A stretch of DNA of 64,000 bases from Siphonodentalium dalli. Its lineage: Eukaryota; Mollusca; Scaphopoda; Gadilida; Siphonodentaliidae. The notes beneath the pieces are model-generated. The model was not told the DNA's origin, searched no databases, and was given only the letters and a program-made list of their open reading frames with translations. The stretch covers positions 158,404,875 to 158,468,874 of the forward strand of contig CP136062.1 of assembly GCA_032622095.1 (NCBI GenBank), given 5' to 3'. The stretch's first letter is position 1, and every line of letters begins with the position of its first letter. This document shows, in pieces, positions 21,926 to 35,107 of this stretch. Made by a program: the position numbers and the translations under genes.

Positions 21926-24186
21926 GTAATATATTACAATACGAATTAATCTTTAAACATATTATGAGAAAGAATCGGGCAACAACGATAATTACACATA
22001 TGTGTTCATTACGGTTCCGTTGTCGTTTGATACCTAAAGTTATTATCCGTTTTCTTATACTCGGTCTGGTTGCGTCGGTTACGAGAGCTTCCAAATGTTA
22101 TTGGTATTACTTCTGTTCACAATTGAGACATAATCGTGGCATGAAAGTTCAATGCGGCAAATCATGAATTATTGAGTTAAGTTTAACGTCAAGTTCAACC
22201 AGCATTCCCAAATTACTAACAAATGTTTTGACAAAGTTGGGTGGATTAGACACCTTCCAAACACATCATATTCCCATGTCCCTCGACCAGCGTACTGTGA
22301 ATGTAGTTTAGTGCCAGTAAGTCTTTTGAATTCCAGCTGTGGTAATTGAGATATGTGTGCTGTGAAATATTTGTCGCATCATAGAGATACCTAGTCGATT
22401 TCATCACCTCCAAATTAACATTTTTCGGGTTCTGTTGAGAAAAGTTTCATTTGAGTCGAGGAACCCAGCATTCAAAGCTCAGTGCTATTAGATATCGATC
22501 GTTGACATCTATGTAGTTTATTCATCTCAAATTCCACTGGAATTCCCCAGCAAGTGTCAAAATAAATGTAAATAAAACATATGCATGTGGGATATTGTAC
22601 TTGTTTTATGATATGCCTAAAAATGATCACTGGATCAGGAATAATTAAACAAATGTACCCGATTACCAGCCATCAAAATGTAGTGTCGCTTTTGTTTCTG
22701 GTAGACATTTTCGTCGGCTTTTTTCCGAGAATCATTTCCTATCACCACTAAATGAAAATCACATATCCGTATATATTTCCGTTGGAATTTTTTACCAAGC
22801 TAATACAACTTTGAGGTTTATATAATAAATACATTTCATTAATCGGATACGTAATAGCTCTTAGCTTTGAAGGGCGAGTCCTTCGACAATAACAAGAAAT
22901 ATTTGTTCACCCCTAATGAGAAGGAAAAGTAATATAAGTGTACTAAATCAGACAAAGCACCTTTAACCATGACCCATGAGCAAGTTTCACATTTTTAACC
23001 ATATTAACAAATCTAGCATAGTTACCTTCCCACAAATTATTCTAGACATTGATTCATGTCAATGTCTCCAGATTACAGAATCAAAGAAATAAGTTAGTTA
23101 AATCTCGCGATGACAATGTTGATTCCTTCGATTTTTTCTTACTTCTGTTCAAAATTGAGACATAATCGTGGCATGAAAGTTCAATACGGAAAATCATGAA
23201 TTATTGAGTTAAGGTTGGTGTCAAGTTCAACCAGCATTCCCAGATTACTAACAAAATTAATGTTGTGCCAAAGTTGGGTGGGTTAGACTCTTTCCAAACA
23301 CATCTATCCCCATGTCCCTCGACCAGCGTACTGTGCATGTAGTTTAGTGTGTTTTGAATTCCAGCTGTGATAACTGAGATCTGTATGCTGTGAAATATTT
23401 GTCGCTTCATCGTCATTTTAGAGATACTTAGTCCGATATTATCACCTCCAATTTAATATGTTTCGGGTTCTGTTGTGAAAACACTGAAAAGTATGATATG
23501 TGTGGAGGAACCCAACATTCAAAGCTCAGAGTTATTATATATCGATTATTGACATCTATGTAGTTTATTCACCTCAAACTCCACTGGAATTCCCCAGCAA
23601 TTATCAAAATATATGTAAATGATACATATTCACGTGGGATCTTGTACTTGTTTTATAATGTGCCTAAAAATTATCACTGGATCAGGAATAATTGAACAAA
23701 TGTACCCGATTGCCAGCCATCAAAAGGTAGTGTCGCTTTTGTTTCTGGTAGACATTTTCGTCGGCTTTTTTCCGACAATCATTTCCGATCACCACTAAAT
23801 GAAACATCACATATCCGTATATATTTCCGTTGGAATTTTTACCAAGCTAATAACAAGTTGAGGTGTATATAATAAATACATTTCATTAAACGGACACCTA
23901 ATAGCTCTTAGCTTTGAAGGGTGAGTCCTTCGACAATAACAAGAAATATTTGTTCACCCCTAATGAGAAGGAATACTAATATAAGGGTACTAAATCTTGC
24001 AACGCACCTTTAACCATGACCCATGAGCAAGTTTCACATTATTAACCATATTAACATATCTAACATAGTTACCTTCCCACAAATTATTCTAGACATTGAT
24101 TCATGTCAATGTTTCCCCTATTCCAGAATCAACGAAATATGTTAGTTAAATCTCCCGATGACCATGTTAATTGCTTCGATTTTCAG

Positions 24187-24357
24187 TGAATGGTAAGTGG
24201 ACCCCCTGGGCACGGTGGAGTCGATGTAACAAAAAATGTGGACGTGGAAGAAGGATCAGGAAAAGACGGTGTACGAACCCCGCCCCACGCTACGGTGGCA
24301 GAAGATGTCCAGGCAAAGCGCTGGTGTCAGGGGTGTGTAACTCCAAACCATGTCCAG
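24187..24357 (+). CDS. TSR exon, array 1 unit 4
   Basis: Complete TSR exon, Trp 5/8/11 and six Cys intact, Arg23 retained (AGG). Leu46 is CTG and the read-through marker is LVALVTR, like unit 2. The intron marker TATACCCATG about 340 bp downstream is also shared only with unit 2 and its 56474 counterpart. So units 3-4 look like a copy of units 1-2, apart from the Met23 change private to the unit 2 lineage. Splice sites are the same as in unit 1. Confidence 0.92.
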
Positions 24358-26636
24358 GTAATATATTACAATACGAATTAATCTTTAAACATATTATGAG
24401 AAAGAATCGGGCAACAACGATAATTACACATATGTGTTCATTACGGTTCCGTTGTCGTTTGATACCTAAAGTTATTATCCGTTTTCTTATACTCGGTCTG
24501 GTTGCGTTGGTTACGAGAGCTTCCAAATGTTATTGGTATTACTTCTGTTCACAATTGAGACATAATCGTGGCATGAAAGTTCAATGCGGCAAATCATGAA
24601 TTATTGAGTTAAGTTTAACGTCAAGTTCAACCAGCATTCCCAAATTACTAACAAATGTTTTGACAAAGTTGGGTCGATTAGACACCTTCCAAACACATCA
24701 TATACCCATGTCCCTCGACCAGCGTACTGTGAATGTAGTTTAGTGCCAGTAAGTCTTTTGAATTCCAGCTGTGATAATTGAGATCTGTGTGCTGTGAAAT
24801 ATTTGTCGCATCATCGTCATTTTAGAGATATGTAGTCGATTTCATCACCTCCAAATTAATATGTTTCGGGTTCTGTTGAGAAACGTTTCATTTGAGTCGA
24901 GGAACCCAACATTCAAAGCTCAGTGCTAATAGATATCGATTATTGACATATATGTAGTTTATTCACCTCCAATTCCACTGGAATTCCCCAGCACGTGTCA
25001 TAATAAATGTAAATAAACATCTTTCACGTGTGATCGGCATGATATTGTTCTTGGCTTATGTTGTGCCTCAAATTATCACTGGATCAGGAATAAGCAACAA
25101 AATGTACCTGATTGCCAGCTATCAAAAGATAGTTTCGCTTTTGTTTCTGGTAGACATTTTCGTCGGCTTTTTTCCGAGAATCATTTCCTATCACCACTAA
25201 ATGAAAATCACATATCCGTATATATTTCCGTTGGAATTTTTACCAAGCTAATAAAACTTTGAGGTTTATATAATAAATACATTTCATTAATCGGATACGT
25301 AATAGCTCTTAGCTTTGAAGGGCGAGTCTTTCGACAATAACAAGAAATATTTGTTCACCCCTAATGAGAAGGAAAAGTAATATAAGTGTACTAAATCAGA
25401 CAAAGCACCTTTAACCATGAGCAAGTTTCACATTTTTAACCATATTAACAAATCTAGCATAGTTACCTTCCCACATATTATTCTAGACATTGATTCATGT
25501 CAATGTCTCCAGATTACAGAATCAAAGAAAGTAGTTAGTTAAATCTCGCGATGATAAAGCTGATTCCTTCGATTTTTTCTTACTTCTGTTCAAAATTGAG
25601 ACATAATCGTGGCATGAAAGTTCAATACGGAAAATCATGAACTATTGAGTTAAGGTTGGCGTCAAGTTCAACCAGCATTCCCAGATTACTAACACAATTA
25701 ATGTTGTGCCAAAGTTGGGTGGGTTAGACTATGTCCAAACACATCATATCCCCATGTCCCTCGACCAGCGTACTCTGCATGTAGTTTAATGCCAGTATGT
25801 GTTTTGAATTCCAGCTGTGATAACTGAGATCTGTATGCTGTGAAATATTTGTCGCTTCATCGTCATTTTAGAGATACTTAGTCCGATATTATCACCTCCA
25901 ATTTAATATGTTTCGGGTTCTGTTGTGAAAACACTGAAAAGTCTCATATGAGTGGAGGAACCCAACATTCAAAGCTCAGAGTTATTATAAATCGATTATT
26001 GACATCTATGTAGTTTATTCACCTCAAATTCCACAGGAATTCCCTAGCAATTATCAAAATATATGTAAATAATACATATTCACTTGGGATCTTGTACTTG
26101 TTTTATAATGTGCCTAAAAATTATCACTGGATCAGGAATAATTGAACAAATGTACCCGATTGCCAGCCATCAAAAGGTAGTGTCGCTTTTGTTTCTGGTA
26201 GACATTTTCGTCGGCTTTTTTCCAACAATCATTTCCGATCACCACTAAATGAAACATCACATATCCGTATATATTTCCGTTGGAATTTTTACCAAGCTAA
26301 TAACAATTTGAGGTGTATATAATAAATACATTTCATTAAACGGACACCTAATAGCTCTTAGCTTTGAAGGGTGAGTCCTTCGACAATAACAAGAAATATT
26401 TGTTCACCCCTAATGAGAAGGAATACTAATATAAGGGTACTAAATCTTGCAACGCACCTTTAACCATGACCCATGAGCAAGTTTCACATTATTAACCATA
26501 TTAACATATCTAACATAGTTACCTTCCCACAAATTATTCTAGACATTGATTCAGGTCAATGTTTCCCCTATTCCAGAATCAACGAAATATGTTAGTTAAA
26601 TCTCCCGATGACCATGTTAATTGCTTCGATTTTCAG

Positions 26637-26807
26637 TGAATGGTAAGTGGACCCCCTGGGCACGGTGGAGTCGATGTAACAAAAAATGTGGACGTGGAAG
26701 AAGGATCAGGAAAAGACGGTGTACGAACCCCGCCCCACGCTACGGTGGCAGAAGATGTCCAGGCAAAGCGCTGGTGTCAGGGGTGTGTAACTCCAAACCA
26801 TGTCCAG
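26637..26807 (+). CDS. TSR exon, array 1 unit 5
   Basis: Complete TSR exon with the consensus protein, Leu46 CTG, and the LVASVTR read-through marker. Its upstream half carries two private variants shared with unit 6: GATTCAGGTCAATG (for GATTCATGTCAATG) about 85 bp before the exon, and CCACAGGAATTCCCTAGC about 600 bp before it. These show that units 5 and 6 come from the most recent single-unit duplication in this array. Confidence 0.92.
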
Positions 26808-29086
26808 GTAATATATTACAATACGAATTAATCTTTAAACATATTATGAGAAAGAATCGGGCAACAACGATAATTACACATATGTGTTCATTACGGTTCC
26901 GTTGTCGTTTGATACCTAAAGTTATTATCCGTTTTCTTATACTCGGTCTGGTTGCGTCGGTTACGAGAGCTTCCAAATGTTATTGGTATTACTTCTGTTC
27001 ACAATTGAGACATAATCGTGGCATGAAAGTTCAATGCGGCAAATCATGAATTATTGAGTTAAGTTTAACGTCAAGTTCAACCAGCATTCCCAAATTACTA
27101 ACAAATGTTTTGACAAAGTTGGGTGGATTAGACACCTTCCAAACACATCATATTCCCATGTCCCTCGACCAGCGTACTGTGAATGTAGTTTAGTGCCAGT
27201 AAGTCTTTTGAATTCCAGCTGTGATAATTGAGATCTGTGTGCTGTGAAATATTTGTCGCATCATCGTCATTTTAGAGATATGTAGTCGATTTCATCACCT
27301 CCAAATTAATATGTTTCGGGTTCTGTTGAGAAACGTTTCATTTGAGTCGAGGAACCCAACATTCAAAGCTCAGTGCTAATAGATATCGATTATTGACATA
27401 TATGTAGTTTATTCACCTCCAATTCCACTGGAATTCCCCAGCACGTGTCATAATAAATGTAAATAAACATCTTTCACGTGTGATCGGCATGATATTGTTC
27501 TTGGCTTATGTTGTGCCTCAAATTATCACTGGATCAGGAATAAGCAACAAAATGTACCTGATTGCCAGCTATCAAAAGATAGTTTCGCTTTTGTTTCTGG
27601 TAGACATTTTCGTCGGCTTTTTTCCGAGAATCATTTCCTATCACCACTAAATGAAAATCACATATCCGTATATATTTCCGTTGGAATTTTTACCAAGCTA
27701 ATAAAACTTTGAGGTTTATATAATAAATACATTTCATTAATCGGATACGTAATAGCTCTTAGCTTTGAAGGGCGAGTCTTTCGACAATAACAAGAAATAT
27801 TTGTTCACCCCTAATGAGAAGGAAAAGTAATATAAGTGTACTAAATCAGACAAAGCACCTTTAACCATGAGCAAGTTTCACATTTTTAACCATATTAACA
27901 AATCTAGCATAGTTACCTTCCCACATATTATTCTAGACATTGATTCATGTCAATGTCTCCAGATTACAGAATCAAAGAAAGTAGTTAGTTAAATCTCGCG
28001 ATGATAAAGCTGATTCCTTCGATTTTTTCTTACTTCTGTTCAAAATTGAGACATAATCGTGGCATGAAAGTTCAATACGGAAAATCATGAACTATTGAGT
28101 TAAGGTTGGCGTCAAGTTCAACCAGCATTCCCAGATTACTAACACAATTAATGTTGTGCCAAAGTTGGGTGGGTTAGACTATGTCCAAACACATCATATC
28201 CCCATGTCCCTCGACCAGCGTACTCTGCATGTAGTTTAATGCCAGTATGTGTTTTGAATTCCAGCTGTGATAACTGAGATCTGTATGCTGTGAAATATTT
28301 GTCGCTTCATCGTCATTTTAGAGATACTTAGTCCGATATTATCACCTCCAATTTAATATGTTTCGGGTTCTGTTGTGAAAACACTGAAAAGTCTCATATG
28401 AGTGGAGGAACCCAACATTCAAAGCTCAGAGTTATTATAAATCGATTATTGACATCTATGTAGTTTATTCACCTCAAATTCCACAGGAATTCCCTAGCAA
28501 TTATCAAAATATATGTAAATAATACATATTCACTTGGGATCTTGTACTTGTTTTATAATGTGCCTAAAAATTATCACTGGATCAGGAATAATTGAACAAA
28601 TGTACCCGATTGCCAGCCATCAAAAGGTAGTGTCGCTTTTGTTTCTGGTAGACATTTTCGTCGGCTTTTTTCCAACAATCATTTCCGATCACCACTAAAT
28701 GAAACATCACATATCCGTATATATTTCCGTTGGAATTTTTACCAAGCTAATAACAATTTGAGGTGTATATAATAAATACATTTCATTAAACGGACACCTA
28801 ATAGCTCTTAGCTTTGAAGGGTGAGTCCTTCGACAATAACAAGAAATATTTGTTCACCCCTAATGAGAAGGAATACTAATATAAGGGTACTAAATCTTGC
28901 AACGCACCTTTAACCATGACCCATGAGCAAGTTTCACATTATTAACCATATTAACATATCTAACATAGTTACCTTCCCACAAATTATTCTAGACATTGAT
29001 TCAGGTCAATGTTTCCCCTATTCCAGAATCAACGAAATATGTTAGTTAAATCTCCCGATGACCATGTTAATTGCTTCGATTTTCAG

Positions 29087-29257
29087 TGAATGGTAAGTGG
29101 ACCCCCTGGGCACGGTGGAGTCGATGTAACAAAAAATGTGGACGTGGAAGAAGGATCAGGAAAAGACGGTGTACGAACCCCGCCCCACGCTACGGTGGCA
29201 GAAGATGTCCAGGCAAAGCGCTGGTGTCAGGGGTGTGTAACTCCAAACCATGTCCAG
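29087..29257 (+). CDS. TSR exon, array 1 unit 6
   Basis: Complete TSR exon that appears identical to unit 5, including the upstream GATTCAGGTCAATG and CCACAGGAATTCCCTAGC variants, exactly 2450 bp downstream. The intron after it begins to diverge from unit 5 (GTGTTTCGGG for ATGTTTCGGG, CCATTTCCAC for CCAATTCCAC, CACGTTTCAT for CACGTGTCAT). So the duplicated block ends within this intron. Confidence 0.92.
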
Positions 29258-31536
29258 GTAATATATTACAATACGAATTAATCTTTAAACATATTATGAG
29301 AAAGAATCGGGCAACAACGATAATTACACATATGTGTTCATTACGGTTCCGTTGTCGTTTGATACCTAAAGTTATTATCCGTTTTCTTATACTCGGTCTG
29401 GTTGCGTCGGTTACGAGAGCTTCCAAATGTTATTGGTATTACTTCTGTTCACAATTGAGACATAATCGTGGCATGAAAGTTCAATGCGGCAAATCATGAA
29501 TTATTGAGTTAAGTTTAACGTCAAGTTCAACCAGCATTCCCAAATTACTAACAAATGTTTTGACAAAGTTGGGTGGATTAGACACCTTCCAAACACATCA
29601 TATTCCCATGTCCCTCGACCAGCGTACTGTGAATGTAGTTTAGTGCCAGTAAGTCTTTTGAATTCCAGCTGTGATAATTGAGATCTGTGTGCTGTGAAAT
29701 ATTTGTCGCATCATCGTCATTTTAGAGATATGTAGTCGATTTCATCACCTCCAAATTAATGTGTTTCGGGTTCTGTTGAGAAACGTTTCATTTGAGTCGA
29801 GGAACCCAACATTCAAAGCTCAGTGCTAATATATATCGATTATTGACATATATGTAGTTTATTCACCTCCATTTCCACTGGAATTCCCCAGCACGTTTCA
29901 TAATAAATGTAAATAAACATCTTTCACGTGTGATCGGCATGATATTGTTCTTGGCTTATGTTGTGCCTCAAATTATCACTGGATCAGGAATAAGCAACAA
30001 AATGTACCTGATTGCCAGCTATCAACAGATAGTTTCGCTTTTGTTTCTGGTAGACATTTTCGTCGGCTTTTTTCCGAGAATCATTTCCTATCACCACTAA
30101 ATGAAAATCACATATCCGTTTATATTTCCGTTGGAATTTTTACCAAGCTAATAAAACTTTGAGGTTTATATAATAAATACATTTCATTAATCGGATACGT
30201 AATAGCTCTTAGCTTTGAAGGGCGAGTCTTTCGACAATAACAAGAAATATTTGTTCACCCCTAATGAGAAGGAAAAGTAATATAAGTGTACTAAATCAGA
30301 CAAAGCACCTTTAACCATGAGCAAGTTTCACATTTTTAACCATATTAACAAATCTAGCATAGTTACCTTCCCACAAATTATTCTAGACATTGATTCATGT
30401 CAATGTCTCCAGATTACAGAATCAAAGAAAGTAGTTAGTTAAATCTCGCGATGATAATGCTGATTCCTTCGATTTTTTCTTACTTCTGTTCAAAATTGAG
30501 ACATAATCGTGGCATGAAAGTTCAATACGGAAAATCATGAAATATTGAGTTAAGGTTGGCGTCAAGTTCAACCAGCATTCCCAGATTACTAACAAAATTA
30601 ATGTTGTGCCAAAGTTGGGTGGGTTAGACTATGTCCAAACACATCATATCCCCATGTCCCTCGACCAGCGTACTCTGCATGTAGTTTAATGCCAGTATGT
30701 GTTTTGAATTCCAGCTGTGATAACTGAGATCTGTATGCTGTGAAATATTTGTCGCTTCATCGTCATTTTAGAGATACTTAGTCCGATATTATCACCTCCA
30801 ATTTAATATGTTTCGGGTTCTGTTGTGAAAACACTGAAAAGTCTCATATGAGTGGAGGAACCCAACATTCAAAGCTCAGAGTTATTATAAATCGATTATT
30901 GACATCTATGTAGTTTATTCACCTCAAATTCCACTGGAATTCCCCAGCAATTATCAAAATATATGTAAATAATACATATTCACTTGGGATCTTGTACTTG
31001 TTTTATAATGTGCCTAAAAATTATCACTGGATCAGGAATAATTGAACAAATGTACCCGATTGCCAGCCATCAAAAGGTAGTGTCGCTTTCGTTTCTGGTA
31101 GACATTTTCGTCGGCTTTTTTCCAACAATCATTTCCGATCACCACTAAATGAAACATCACATATCCGTATATATTTCCGTTGGAATTTTTACCAAGCTAA
31201 TAAATATTTGAGGTGTATATAATAAATACATTTCATTAAACGGATACCTAATAGCTCTTAGCTTTGAAGGGTGAGTCCTTCGACAATAACAAGAAATATT
31301 TGTTCACCCCTAATGAGAAGGAATAGTAATATAAGGGTACTAAATCTTGCAACGCACCTTTAACCATGACCCATGAGCAAGTTTCACATTATTAACCATA
31401 TTAACAAATCTAACATAGTTACCTTCCCACAAATTATTCTAGACATTGATTCATGTCAATGTTTCCCCTATTCCAGAATCAACGAAATATGTTAGTTAAA
31501 TCTCCCGATGACCATGTTAATTGCTTCGATTTTCAG

Positions 31537-31707
31537 TGAATGGTAAGTGGACCCCCTGGGCACGGTGGAGTCGATGTAACAAAAAATGTGGACGTGGAAG
31601 AAGGATCAGGAAAAGACGGTGTACGAACCCCGCCCCACGCTACGGTGGCAGAAGATGTCCAGGCAAAGCGTTGGTGTCAGGGGTGTGTAACTCCAAACCA
31701 TGTGCAG
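31537..31707 (+). CDS. TSR exon, array 1 unit 7 (last, Pro57Ala)
   Basis: Complete TSR exon. Up to Cys56 it follows the consensus (Leu46 TTG), but it ends KPCA instead of KPCP (CCA to GCA at the last full codon), as in the exon at 37083-37253. The donor is still GTAATA, but the intron then departs from all other units after about 10 bp (ATATCACATTGG), and the read-through frame stops after 17 codons. The right edge of the tandem array therefore lies at or just inside the 3' end of this exon. Confidence 0.92.
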
Positions 31708-31990
31708 GTAATATATCACATTGGCAAACATTATTATTATATGCAATTTGATGAAGAAGCCTAAAATTGGTCTCGGTTTTATTACACCGTGGTCCAGATC
31801 TGTAGATTAAAAGAGGTCATTTGTGGCATTGTCCCATTTCATGTCCATGTCATAAAACATGGTAATCGTTATCGGCTTTTTTTCGATCATTGCAAGTCAT
31901 GGACATTTTTTTCCTATGGCTTTGCCAGAAACATGACTATATGAGCGTATATGAGCGTATATGACCAAGGACACGGTCGCATGCGAAATT

Positions 31991-32365
31991 GGACCCGATT
32001 TGACCTTGAATTGACCATTTTTAAGGTCACGGTCAGGTCGGGGTCATGATTTGGCCCGTCCAAAACACTCCCCGGACAAAAGTTAACTTGGGTATCAAAT
32101 TTCGTAGAAATCCGCCAGTTTTACCCGATTTGACCTTGAATTGACCATTTTGAAGGTCAATGTCAGGTCTTGGTCACGATCTGACCCGTCCGGACAAAAG
32201 TACGCCTAGGTATCAAATTTCAATGAAATCCGCCAGTTGTATCCGATTTAACCTTGAATTGACCATTTTGAAGGTCAAGGTCAGGTAGGGTCACGATTTG
32301 ACTCGTCCAAAACACTCACCGGTTAAAAGTATCCCTAGGTATAAAATTTTGTCGAAATCCTCCAG
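31991..32365. repeat. Three-copy tandem repeat, 118-130 bp unit
   Basis: Units start near 31993, 32123 and 32241, each with CCGATTTGACCTTGAATTGA, then AAGGTCAAGGTCAGGT, GTCACGATTTGACCCGTCC and AATCCGCCAGTT. Repeats rich in GACCTT/AAGGTC are widespread in mollusc genomes as far as I recall. AGGTCA-like half-sites are frequent here but probably incidental. Confidence 0.8.
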
Positions 32366-32439
32366 TTTTATATTGTAGATTTTAAATACTAAGCTACATC
32401 TTGAACTAACAAGGACGTGTAAAGGTAGCGCTTGAAAAA

Positions 32440-32760
32440 CAGCATGTATTATGTGATTGGTCTGCCCATCCTCTGTCTGGCGACCATCTGTCCGTTCGTT
32501 AGCAATTTTGGTTTCCGGATGATGACTTTAGTTTCGTTTATTTTATCGGAACTAAATTTGGTGTGTGAGTTTTCTAAACCAAATTTCAGACCAGGTTCGA
32601 ATTTAGGTTCGTTTGGTTGTTCTTTGCTGACTTATGGCTCTTTTCGACTTAGAATTTTCAATATATAAGTTACCGAATGATACTTTTAGCTTGGTTTATG
32701 TTACACGAACCAAATTTTAAGTTTTCCAGACCAAAATACACTGTCAAGTTCAAACATTGG
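32440..32760. repeat. Probable dispersed repeat, internally duplicated
   Basis: TCCGTTCGTTAGCAATTTTG is followed by GATGACTTTAGTTTCGTTTA and GTTTTCTAAACCAAATTTCA. A diverged second copy (ACTTTTAGCTTGGTTTATG, GTTTTCCAGACCAAAATAC) begins about 200 bp later. The 78-codon frame 32432-32668 lies inside it and has no recognisable domain. Confidence 0.4.
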
Positions 32761-33196
32761 TTTGATCCGAATATGTATACTATGGCTGTTCGTAAATGTA
32801 CAACAAATCCTATTACCATACCTTGTTTTTATATGTCCATTTGACTTAGAAAATTCAGCGTCCGCCTATAGTAACATTTTCAATACTACACTTTAGTGTC
32901 ACTGCCATTTTTTGTTTTTGTACAGTTCATAAAAGACACCGGGCGTATTTTTCCACGCTCTTGTTTTAGTTTCATAGGGATTCGGGATTCCACAACATTG
33001 CCACTAAAATTCCCGAACAGAATTCCGAACACTAAATTTTCTTTAAAACTCTTTAAAACTTACCACACAATGACGGCCACTTTTTCGTTCAAATGCCGGC
33101 CAATTTGCGATCAAACCCCGTCCAATTGAATCCTTCCCGATTCCGGCATATTTAATATAGTTACATTCTCATAGTAAAAGCTCCCGATGAAAAAAT

Positions 33197-33219
33197 GTGT
33201 AAATCGTAACCATGTCCAG
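33197..33219 (+). pseudogene. Remnant of a TSR exon 3' end
   Basis: GTGTAAATCGTAACCATGTC then CAG matches the last 23 bases of TSR exons (residues ACKSKPCP), with one change. It is preceded at once by CTCCCGATGA, the motif that lies about 55 bp upstream of intact exons, so most of the exon was deleted. The donor position reads AT instead of GT, so it could not splice. Confidence 0.6.
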
Positions 33220-34978
33220 ATATTATTTTACACAAATAATATGTAGTCTGAATCAGGCTTTAGCCAGTGCTACTTGCTAAAGCAGCTTTTTGAAAATCTG
33301 AATATTCCAGAGAGATCTATATCTTCAAACCAATGGAATCAATTTGAGCAAATAGAACACATAACTGTTGAAAGCGTTGGTCTATTAGACACCTTTTTTC
33401 ATGATGAAAGACGACATAAAATTATTACGAATAGCTATTTTAATCGAATTTTTTTCTCATGGTCCGAAAACATTTTTGGAAAAGTGACGACCACGTGACT
33501 GTTGCTTGTCGCTCGCAGTGATTAAGTTGTACTTAATTATGCTGTGTCGTCATAGCTTAGCGCTTTGTTTTATTGTTTATGTGGGTTTTTTTTTGCAAGA
33601 TTATCCTGTTTCACGACGACAAATGATATGATTACCACTATTGTATAGAACTAACCCCACATGGTGATACAAATTTCAGGACATAACCTCAGAGTCATCT
33701 CCCCCAATCAGGAGCTGAAAAACTATTTGTGAGTTTTGTTGAAAATTCTAAACAGTAATCCTAACAATGGATAGGGAAGAACGACAATGAATAGAAAGAA
33801 CACAAATTCTGGTCCCCTAGTACCCTCTTCGTAATAATTATATGTTGTCGTTCATTACCCAAAAGGTTTATATTGTGTCGTACAGAATAGTGTTGGCGCA
33901 ATTTGACAGACTGCTATGAAAATAATCCTTCCTGGTGTCAAAATAAAATCAATTTTCCTCACCAAAATAAATATACACCAGTTAGTGCACTGCATGCCAA
34001 TATCAGCTTCCACTTGTCTGTGTTCAACCAACTCAAGTAATGACTTGTCTCGTAATTTAGCCTCACAAATTATAACCCTTGACTTGCAACATTAACACTA
34101 GTTCCGGATATTGTTATTGGCGTCTCCCAAGGGCATACTTCGGAGTACGGCTTTGGCCATACCAATATGGCAAAGGTGAATGATATCCTTCTAAATGCAT
34201 TGATCAGGACCAGGCACCATCACTGCCCAATGCATTTCCGATAAGTTCAGCTCCAATGTTAGCAATCCTGCCATTCCTGATATGCCCAATTAACTTATTA
34301 AGAGTATTGGAACAACTAATTGATCATAATTTTTGAGCAGTACACGTAGTTATGATAAGTTGCTTCATATTGCGTGCATACATGTATGCACTTTCCAATA
34401 TATAGCTGCATAGGCCTATTCCTCATTTATGTGCCATGGCTATGAACTGCCGGGAAAGTGCATGGGCTAAATGTGTACGTGGTATTGATGTGCGGATGTT
34501 TGTAATTTTAGTTGTTAAGATGCATGTATCGCCAACCGTAGAAATGTCACTCACAAGTGCCAAATTCAGTCATTCCGGTATAGGCTATAGCATTTTTGCA
34601 ACCAGCCTGCATGCCGCATTAATTGCAATGTACATGCAATTTGGTGGAGGATTTAGTTGAGCAAACTTCTCATTACTTCGGAAGTGATACCCGATTTCAT
34701 GTTCTCCACATTCCATGTGCTGTCAGCCAATGCTAAGATGGTGGATGCACATGTACTTTTCAGATATTATCGTACACTGCTGAAGTTAGACAATATATTT
34801 CCGGGAAAAAGCCTGGTTAATAATCATGACATTTTAACTTTGAAGTAAATATTCCGAGTTCGAAACTTGCACATTGTCACAGTTTCACGACCGATATCAG
34901 AATACAGAGTGCGTGTTACATTGAACCTACACAATAAACCAACAGAGACCAGCAACTATGTCGACTGTTCTCTAAGTA

Positions 34979-35107
34979 TTTGCACATGGATACATTTAGA
35001 TAAAAGTTTGTTATTCACAGCTTATCTTTCTTCTGTGATGTGTAGCTCGATGGCAATGGTCAGTCGAGAGACTGGTGCTCAATTAAATTTAACTAGCATG
35101 CAGTTGG
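34979..35107. repeat. Direct repeat, left member (paired with 36163-36290)
   Basis: The roughly 130-bp segment from TTTGCACATGGATACATT to CAGTTG recurs 1.18 kb downstream with few differences. Shared core: GTCAGTCGAGAGACTGGTGC, itself a short palindrome (AGTCGAGAGACT). It lies upstream of a TSR exon remnant in both cases and marks the old half-unit period. Confidence 0.75.

Larger units (their letters stand above)
13846..31718 (+). repeat. TSR exon tandem array, copy 1
   Basis: TSR exons start at 16874, 19305, 21755, 24187, 26637, 29087 and 31537, spaced 2431, 2450, 2432, 2450, 2450 and 2450 bp. Each unit is one exon-bearing half plus one half in which the exon has been deleted. Deletion junctions (TTCGATTTTTTCTTACTTCTG) lie near 15815, 18256, 20696, 23137, 25578, 28028 and 30478. 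Each half also contains a relic of the TTAA element, a CACTGGATCAGGAATAA block and a GACATTTTCGTCGGCTTTTT block. Introns are as similar between units as exons are, which indicates recent amplification or homogenisation. Confidence 0.95.

Noticed and set aside
13846-31718. CRISPR-like or satellite interpretation of the regular repeats
   Set aside because: The repeats are 2.4-kb units with coding exons and splice sites in eukaryotic DNA, neither short direct repeats with unique spacers nor simple satellite.
31991-32365. Cluster of AGGTCA nuclear-receptor half-sites as an enhancer
   Set aside because: The motif comes from a common tandem repeat; spacing and context give no support for regulation.
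34436-34660. Possible TSR-like piece (CRESAWAKCVRG)
   Set aside because: Only a few residues resemble a TSR start and no Trp ladder, Cys pattern or splice sites can be aligned.
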